Assembly: GCA_050946115.1 (NCBI GenBank)
Contig: JBMNUF010000009.1
Span: 17,750-81,749, forward strand
DNA length: 64,000 nucleotides
From: CAYFRC01 sp050946115
GTDB taxonomy: Bacteria; Bacillota; Clostridia; Christensenellales; Aristaeellaceae
Reading direction: 5' to 3'
In this document: piece after piece, positions 57,487 to 64,000 of the stretch
Layout: each line of letters starts with the position of its first letter
Position numbering within the stretch: the stretch's first letter is position 1
The notes under the pieces: generated by a model
What the model saw: only the letters and a program-made list of their open reading frames with translations
Databases searched by the model: none
What the model was told of the DNA's origin: nothing
Program-made: the position numbers and the translations under genes

Positions 57487-58656
57487 CTATTTTTCGTAAT
57501 ATCCCTCCTCCCAATGCATTGTGCGCAGTGTGTCGTACATCGCGACGATGTTTTCCGGCGGCGTACAGGGCGCCATGTTGTTCGCGGCGATCAGGATGAA
57601 ACGCCCCTGTCGCGCAGATTTGCTCTCGAGCACGCGCTTCGTCTCCCGCCGAACGTCCTCCCGGGTGCCGTCCTTCACCAGCATGACGGGCGGGCCGCCG
57701 CTGATGAGCACGTCGCGCCCGACGAGCTCGCGAAGGCGGTCGAAGTCCACGGGGAAGCCCGTATCGAGCGCGTTGATGGGCAGTTCCTTCACGAGCCCTC
57801 CGAAATGGTGCATATTGCTGCCGCACAGGTGCATGCCCACCTTGCCGCCGTCGCGGAAGGCGTCAATGATGCGCCTTTGGTAGGGCAGTACATATTCGCG
57901 ATACATCGGATGCGAAATGAGGCACATCGCGTCGTCCGCATAATAGAAGCCCTTGGGGCGCACACCCCAGTGCTTTTCGTGCATATCGCGCAGCGTCCCG
58001 ATGCGGTGGATGATATTGTTTGTCAGCCACTCCATGAGGTCTCGGTAATACGCCTCGTCCTCCAGCATATCCACAAGCAGCTCTTCCGCGCCGCGCAGCT
58101 TGTAGGCGAGGTTCAGCACGCCGTCCGTGCCCTCTCCCACGAAGCTCCGAGGCGGCTCCACGGGGCGGTCGCAAAAGGTATGTTCCTTGCACCAGTCCTC
58201 CATGAACTCTAAAAACTCCATGCCCGTCTTGATGACGCCATTTACGGCGGGCACGATCTTCGGCATGTCGTACAGCGCCTCTTTGTGCTCCCGGAGCATG
58301 TACCGCGTGTCCGGCAGGTATTCCCCGTTGTACACGATTTCCGCCCCGATCCACGAGGCCTCGTAGGAATTTTGAAAATCCAGCCCGAGCGTCCATTTTT
58401 CGGGCATACCCATTTCCATGTCGCAGAAGAGGTTGTGCCTGCGCCAGTTTTGATAGGCGAGCTGCGCCCGAATCTGCACCGTCGGGTCGGTAAAAAAGCC
58501 CTCGAACGTCAACCGTTCGGTATTCAGGGCGCGGTTCTGAAAGAAATTGGTGATGGAGCCCGCGGGCTGAAAGAGCGGGCGAAGCGGGCGCCCCGCATGA
58601 AACGCTTCCGTAACCCTTCGTACCTCTTCGTTGTGGCGCGAAAAATCCGTATGCAT
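57487..58656 (-). CDS. Uroporphyrinogen decarboxylase-family protein (second copy)
   Basis: Protein of 389 residues with a URO-D-type barrel. It shows PLFQPAGSITNFF near 27-39, GFYYADDAMCLISHPMYREYVLPYQ near 236-260, GKVGMHLCGSNMHHFGGL near 272-289 and ILIAANNMAPCTPPENIVAMY near the C-terminus. The HLCG and C-terminal NxxAPxTP elements resemble the zinc site of MtaA-like methyltransferases, but no catalytic role is proven. The gene is between the AraC regulator (27-base gap) and the sugar transporter, so it may act on a substituent of the imported sugar. It is not close to the 19571-20713 copy. Confidence 0.78.
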   Translation of the reverse strand: MHTDFSRHNEEVRRVTEAFHAGRPLRPLFQPAGSITNFFQNRALNTERLTFEGFFTDPTVQIRAQLAYQNWRRHNLFCDMEMGMPEKWTLGLDFQNSYEASWIGAEIVYNGEYLPDTRYMLREHKEALYDMPKIVPAVNGVIKTGMEFLEFMEDWCKEHTFCDRPVEPPRSFVGEGTDGVLNLAYKLRGAEELLVDMLEDEAYYRDLMEWLTNNIIHRIGTLRDMHEKHWGVRPKGFYYADDAMCLISHPMYREYVLPYQRRIIDAFRDGGKVGMHLCGSNMHHFGGLVKELPINALDTGFPVDFDRLRELVGRDVLISGGPPVMLVKDGTREDVRRETKRVLESKSARQGRFILIAANNMAPCTPPENIVAMYDTLRTMHWEEGYYEK

Positions 58657-58683
58657 GTCCTCTGCCTCCCGTCCCGCGGCGCT

Positions 58684-59550
58684 TCAGGGATTCTGTTTGT
58701 CGAGCCTCGCCATATAGGCGGAGGGCGAAACGCCGAACCGCTTGCTGAACGCCCTGGAAAAGGCGTGTATCGACTGGAAGTGGGCGATGTCTGCGATCTT
58801 CGTCAGGGAAAGCGACGGATCCTCCATCAGCCGAAGCACCTCCTGGAACCGACAGTGCCCCCAATACTCCCGCAGGGTATAGCCCGTCTTCGCGTGGAAC
58901 TGCCGCGAAAGATAGGGATAGCTGTAGCAGAACACATCCGTCAGGCTGTCCAGCGAGCGAATGTCGAGCGCGTGCAGCGCGATGTAGCGATACATCTCTT
59001 TGACGAGCTTGTCCTCCGTGTCGAGCGGCGGCTCCGGCTGCACGGCGCGGGGTTCCCCGTCGCTGTACAGGCGGGCAAAGCGTATCAAAAGCGCGTTGAG
59101 CATACATTCGACCATCTGCGCGCGCATGAGCGCGGGCTCCTGAAAATATTCGTCGATCAGCGCGGTAAAATGCTCGCCGAGGGTGTAATCGAAGCGGCGC
59201 GGCGCATCGTTCGGGCTTCCGATCGCGCTCTCCCCCTGAAAGTGCACCCCGACCAGAAGCATGCGGCTTCTCTCCTCGCCCACAAATCGCGCGTTGTGCA
59301 GCGCGCTTTCGGGGATGACCATGGTTTCTCCGGCATGCACGGTGCAAACCGATTCGTTCACCCGCATTTCCGCAGAGCCCGCCATCATGAGCACGATCTC
59401 GTGGCAAAACTGCACGTGGACGCCCGATTGCCAGCCCGCATGCCCCGTGATGTCCGCAAGCTGCACGAGGGACACGCCCCCGCAGCGCACGGGCGGATCG
59501 AGCTTATAGGTATCGCGGGAGAGGATGACATAGGGATTGCTGTGTCGCAT
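58684..59550 (-). CDS. AraC-family transcriptional regulator
   Basis: Regulator of 288 residues: N-terminal cupin-like sensor (about 15-110, HEIVLMMAGSAEMRVN and HAGETMVIPESALHNARF) and C-terminal double helix-turn-helix (about 190-285) ending SLTKIADIAHFQSIHAFSRAFSKRFGVSPSAYM-type signature. ATG at 59550 follows GGAGGCG. It is divergent from the Gfo/Idh/MocA gene and leads into the UroD-family and transporter genes, so it probably senses a sugar and activates this locus. Confidence 0.93.
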   Translation of the reverse strand: MRHSNPYVILSRDTYKLDPPVRCGGVSLVQLADITGHAGWQSGVHVQFCHEIVLMMAGSAEMRVNESVCTVHAGETMVIPESALHNARFVGEERSRMLLVGVHFQGESAIGSPNDAPRRFDYTLGEHFTALIDEYFQEPALMRAQMVECMLNALLIRFARLYSDGEPRAVQPEPPLDTEDKLVKEMYRYIALHALDIRSLDSLTDVFCYSYPYLSRQFHAKTGYTLREYWGHCRFQEVLRLMEDPSLSLTKIADIAHFQSIHAFSRAFSKRFGVSPSAYMARLDKQNP

Positions 59551-59661
59551 AGACGCCTCCGGCGGATAATCTTCTTTAATGAAAGTATACCATAGCGAGG
59601 CGCGTTCCGCAAGCAGACATGTGCAAAAAAGGCCTTCGCCCCTCGATTTGTAATTTTCCGT

Positions 59662-59690
59662 TTGACAAATCGCGCACAAGCTCCTATACT
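59662..59690 (+). promoter_or_regulatory. Promoter of the Gfo/Idh/MocA gene
   Basis: TTGACA at 59662-59667, 17-base spacer, TATACT at 59685-59690; leader of about 70 bases. Confidence 0.88.
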
Positions 59691-59767
59691 ATAATCGGAA
59701 CCTGTCAGGCGGCTCCGGAAATCCTTTTGCGATCCATTTTGGAAATATATATCGGAGGTATCAGACC

Positions 59768-60745
59768 ATGTTGCAGGTAGCTCTTCTTTCCTCTTGGCAC
59801 GTACACACCGGCGGGTACGCGAAGTTCGTTCAGCAGCAGCCCGACGCGAAGCTGACCGTCATCTGGGACGACGACGTCGAGCGCGGAAAAGGCTGGGCGG
59901 AAAAGCTCGGCATCGACTTTGAGCCGGACCTCGACAGGATGCTTGCGCGCGACGACGTGGACGCCGTCGTGTGCGATGCGCCGACCAGTGACCATGCGAA
60001 GCTGCTCATCAGGTGCGCCGAGGCGGGCAAGCACATCTTCACCGAAAAGGCGCTCGCGCCGACGGTCGAGGAATGCAAGGCCGTTGCCGAAGCCGTCGAA
60101 AAGGCGGGCGTAAAGTTCTGCATCTCCTTCCCCGCGCGCACCGTGCCCGCGAACAAGTTCGTGAAGGAAATGGCGGACAGCGGCAAGCTCGGGCAAATCA
60201 GCTATCTGCGCTTCCGCAACGCGCACGGCGGCTCCTCGCAGGGATGGCTGCCCGAATACTGGTACGATGCGGACAAGGCCTGCGGCGGCGCGATGATGGA
60301 CCTCGGCTGTCACCCGAACTACCTTGCGAGCTGGATCTTGGGCAAGCCCGTCCGCGTGAATTCCATGTTCAATACCCTCTGCTGCCCCGACACGATGGAG
60401 GACAACGCCGTGTCCGTCATAGAGTTCGAGAACAAGGCGATCGCCGTGCTCGAGACCAGCTTCGTCACCCCGTGGTCTTCGCCGCAGGTCGAACTGTACG
60501 GCACGGACGGCTCCGTCATCGTCGAAGACGGCGGCAAAGTGCGCTACCGTATCAAGGGCATGGACGGCTGGATGACGCCCGACAAGCTGCCCGACCCGTC
60601 CCCCATGGCGCTTCGCCAGTTCATCGACGGCGTTCTCTACGATAAGGAGATCGAGTTCGGCATGGATGCCGCAATCGCGCTCACCGAGCTCCTCGAAAAC
60701 GAATACAAGGCGTTCCGAAGCGGAAAAACCGTGGAAATCAAATAA
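59768..60745 (+). CDS. Gfo/Idh/MocA-family oxidoreductase
   Basis: NAD(P)-dependent sugar oxidoreductase-like protein of 325 residues. The N-terminal Rossmann domain (about 1-120) carries the FTEKALAPTVEE motif near 90-101, equivalent to the catalytic EKP in which Pro is replaced by Ala here. The C-terminal domain has DKACGGAMMDLGCHPNYLASW near 168-188, with the catalytic Asp and His. The usual GxGxxG is degenerate (LSSWHVHTGG). Divergent from the AraC gene and with its own promoter and terminator, it probably processes the sugar taken up by the adjacent transporter. Confidence 0.92.
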   Translation: MLQVALLSSWHVHTGGYAKFVQQQPDAKLTVIWDDDVERGKGWAEKLGIDFEPDLDRMLARDDVDAVVCDAPTSDHAKLLIRCAEAGKHIFTEKALAPTVEECKAVAEAVEKAGVKFCISFPARTVPANKFVKEMADSGKLGQISYLRFRNAHGGSSQGWLPEYWYDADKACGGAMMDLGCHPNYLASWILGKPVRVNSMFNTLCCPDTMEDNAVSVIEFENKAIAVLETSFVTPWSSPQVELYGTDGSVIVEDGGKVRYRIKGMDGWMTPDKLPDPSPMALRQFIDGVLYDKEIEFGMDAAIALTELLENEYKAFRSGKTVEIK

Positions 60746-60756
60746 TCTCGGCATTG

Positions 60757-60797
60757 CAAAGAGCCGTCTCATCGCGAGGCGGCTCTTTGGTTTTTTC
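60757..60797 (+). terminator. Terminator after the Gfo/Idh/MocA gene
   Basis: Stem AAAGAGCCG(T)CTC / GAG(G)CGGCTCTTT and a T6 run; the convergent recQ stop is at its end, so it may serve both. Confidence 0.9.
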
Positions 60798-62567
<1,770 letters not shown>

Positions 62568-62604
62568 GGTTTTACTCCTCATACGTTCTCAATCTGCTAT
62601 CAAT

Positions 62605-62633
62605 ATTGTAATCGCTTTTCCCGTTTCCGTCAA
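62605..62633 (-). promoter_or_regulatory. Promoter of recQ
   Basis: Minus strand: -35 TTGACG (62633-62628), 17-base spacer, -10 TACAAT (62610-62605). It lies right beside the RHS remnant. Confidence 0.85.
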
Positions 62634-62634
62634 G

Positions 62635-62964
62635 AACGGAGCTGTGGGCAATCCGCTTGGTGGCGGCACGTGGGCATATGAATGGGTTTGCAGTTAGCAA
62701 GCCCGGCACAACGGTTGAATTTCAGTATGGTCACAACGCCCTGCACTCGCAGAAGGTAGTCGAGGCGGACCGGTATCCGGTCGCGACCGGATACACGCTG
62801 CACGGGAAGCTCATCACCCACATTTCTTTGAATTATACGGATTTCAACGAGATTCCTCAGCTTGATGAGCTGCACTTCTTCTACGACGCGCAGAGCCGTC
62901 CGGCGAAGGTCGAGTTCAATGGCATTATCTATACATACATCCACAATTTGCAGGGAGATATCGT
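62635..62964 (+). pseudogene. RHS/YD-repeat protein remnant, frameshifted and interrupted
   Basis: Two frames together resemble the end of an RHS core. In one, NGAVGNPLGGGTWAYEW (to a TAG at 62695); in the next, GTTVEFQYGHNALHSQKVV, HGKLITHISL and LDELHFFYDAQSRPAKVEF, ending IYTYIHNLQGDIV. There is a frameshift near 62685-62700. Both ends are missing: the left breaks off at the recQ promoter, and the right stops exactly where the ISL3-type element begins (base 62965). It has no start or ribosome site and should be non-functional. It is a relic of a polymorphic toxin or wall-associated RHS gene. Confidence 0.8.
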
Positions 62965-64000
62965 GGCTCTTCCCTTAAAACCGTGAAAGTGGTAAAATAG
63001 TGTCGGGTGATGGAAGTGGAGAGCTTTACAAATAGCGCAGAAATGTTTGCGCAGTCCTTGGGTTTGAAAGAGCCATGGAGGATCGAACGAGCGGAATTTA
63101 ATGGACAGGAACGTGCAGTGCACATATACGTCAGTGCTCGAAAGACAGCGAAATATGCGTGTCCGATTTGCGGAGCCATGTGCAAGCGTTATGACGATGA
63201 AGAAGAATGCGTGTGGCGGCACGGAGACGTGGTGTTTTTTCCATGTTATGTGCACTGTAGGCGACCGCGCGTGGAGTGCGAAACGCACAATATCCACGTC
63301 GTGACCGCACCGTGGGCAAGGAAGGGCAGTCGCTTCACGATGTTGTTCGAAAGCTATGCGATGCTGCTATTGAGTGCAATGACGGTGAACGAAGCGCGCA
63401 AGGTGTTGAGGATAAGCGGAACGGCACTGACGCACATCATGCGGTACTGGGTCAGCCACGCCGAAGAGAGGCAGAACTTGAGCGATGTCAAGATGCTACA
63501 CATCGACGAAACATCGTTCAAGCGTGGACAGAGCTATGTAACGGTGATAATAGACGGAGCTTCTCACAAAGTAATTGATGTTGAGGAAGGGCGAGACGCT
63601 ACGACAGTGGAACGTTTTTCGACATATTTGGATGCGCATAAAGGTGACAGCTCGGAGATCGAACGCGTGACATGTGATATGTCGGGAGCGTATAAATCGG
63701 GCGTGAGCGTGTGTTTTCCAAATGCCAAACGGACGATTGACAAGTTTCATGTGAAGAAGTTATTGCTTGATGCCCTGAACAAAGTGCGCATAGAAGAACA
63801 GGGGCGTAAATCGAAGCGTCGGGATGCCGGACGCAAGCTGCTGATGATTCCGGAGGCGCGAATGACAGAGGAACAGCGTTTGAAGATGGACACATTGAGC
63901 AAGGCGTACCCGAAGACCGGTTGTGCATTCTGCATGGTGCAGAGCCTGGACGAGATGTATAGCACAAAGACGATCGATGAAGGAAAAACCTATTTTGACA
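62965..64000 (+). mobile_element. ISL3-family insertion sequence, left part (cut by window edge)
   Basis: Begins GGCTCTTCCC, the usual terminal pattern of ISL3-type inverted repeats, exactly where RHS similarity stops. It contains an ISL3-type transposase frame. Base composition is visibly more AT-rich than the neighbouring genes. The right end and target duplication are outside the window. Confidence 0.83.
63010..64000 (+). CDS. ISL3-family transposase, N-terminal and central part (cut by window edge)
   Basis: The frame stays open from the ATG at 63010 to the window end (330 codons). The N-terminal zinc finger has CPICGAMC near 54-61 and further cysteines near 73 and 84-88. A helix-turn-helix region follows (about 125-150). 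The DDE catalytic core shows LHIDETSFKRGQSYVTVIID near 166-185 and the second aspartate in CDMSGAYKSGV near 222-232, with FPNAKRTIDKFHV following. The final catalytic Glu lies beyond the edge. No internal stops, so the element may be active. A GTG at 63007 is an alternative start. Confidence 0.92.
   Translation, partial: MEVESFTNSAEMFAQSLGLKEPWRIERAEFNGQERAVHIYVSARKTAKYACPICGAMCKRYDDEEECVWRHGDVVFFPCYVHCRRPRVECETHNIHVVTAPWARKGSRFTMLFESYAMLLLSAMTVNEARKVLRISGTALTHIMRYWVSHAEERQNLSDVKMLHIDETSFKRGQSYVTVIIDGASHKVIDVEEGRDATTVERFSTYLDAHKGDSSEIERVTCDMSGAYKSGVSVCFPNAKRTIDKFHVKKLLLDALNKVRIEEQGRKSKRRDAGRKLLMIPEARMTEEQRLKMDTLSKAYPKTGCAFCMVQSLDEMYSTKTIDEGKTYFD

Overview
The window is 64 kb of dense, GC-rich DNA from a low-oxygen Gram-positive bacterium, most likely a clostridium (Bacillota, class Clostridia). 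The evidence is a ctsR-mcsA-mcsB-clpC operon, meso-diaminopimelate synthesis under a lysine riboswitch, a rubredoxin/flavodiiron oxygen-detoxification set, an ApbE lipoprotein, corrinoid and B12-dependent functions, AGGAGG-type ribosome sites and TTGACA-17-TATAAT promoters. GC-rich members such as Christensenellales would fit, but the exact order cannot be fixed from this sequence. No tRNA, rRNA or CRISPR array is visible. About 61 protein genes were found, two of them cut by the window ends (clpC at the left, an ISL3 transposase at the right).

Layout. 1-3.2 kb: Clp stress operon on the minus strand with a CtsR operator. 3.4-8.7 kb: moxR, DUF58, DUF4129-like membrane protein, uvrC. 8.7-13.3 kb: Gx-family membrane protein and NusG-II protein, then lysine riboswitch-dapA-dapB-ddh-DUF1643. 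13.3-16.3 kb: Crp/Fnr regulator divergent from a TM1266-like regulator, a rubredoxin and a four-domain flavodiiron protein. 16.3-18.3 kb: secreted peptidoglycan-binding protein. 18.5-22.8 kb: dehydrogenase, UroD-family, M18 peptidase and nagB operon, convergent with murQ-apbE. 25-27.3 kb: fused DUF1538 transporter plus a double PII-like protein. 27.4-30.9 kb: DUF89, CbxX-type AAA+ and DUF1846 proteins, followed by a MATE exporter. 32.4-34.5 kb: Crh-like HPr, then an ECF S component-coaX-cupin operon behind tandem bulged hairpins.

35.1-45.1 kb is a metal and cofactor block. larE-larB-larC (nickel-pincer nucleotide synthesis) runs without a break into a methyltransferase and a FecCD-type ABC importer. 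A cobalamin riboswitch then controls a second, BtuCDF-like importer. 45.1-51.5 kb: MATE exporter with a C69 peptidase, orphan corrinoid protein, sugar-kinase-like phosphotransferase, MetY. 51.6-53.7 kb: two secreted peptidoglycan-binding proteins. 53.8-60.8 kb: a carbohydrate ABC transporter with a UroD-family protein, an AraC regulator and a divergent Gfo/Idh/MocA oxidoreductase. 60.8-64 kb: RecQ with an internal duplication, an RHS remnant and an ISL3-family insertion sequence.

Main themes are cell-wall metabolism (DAP supply, amino-sugar recycling, wall-binding proteins), nickel/cobalamin cofactors, oxygen defence, and RNA-based control (lysine and cobalamin riboswitches, a probable pan-type leader, an unidentified larE leader). 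The most unusual points are a McsB with several active-site substitutions, the lar genes fused to a metal-importer operon with a possible RNA switch, the pan-like RNA before a pantothenate uptake/kinase operon, and the double PII protein paired with DUF1538.
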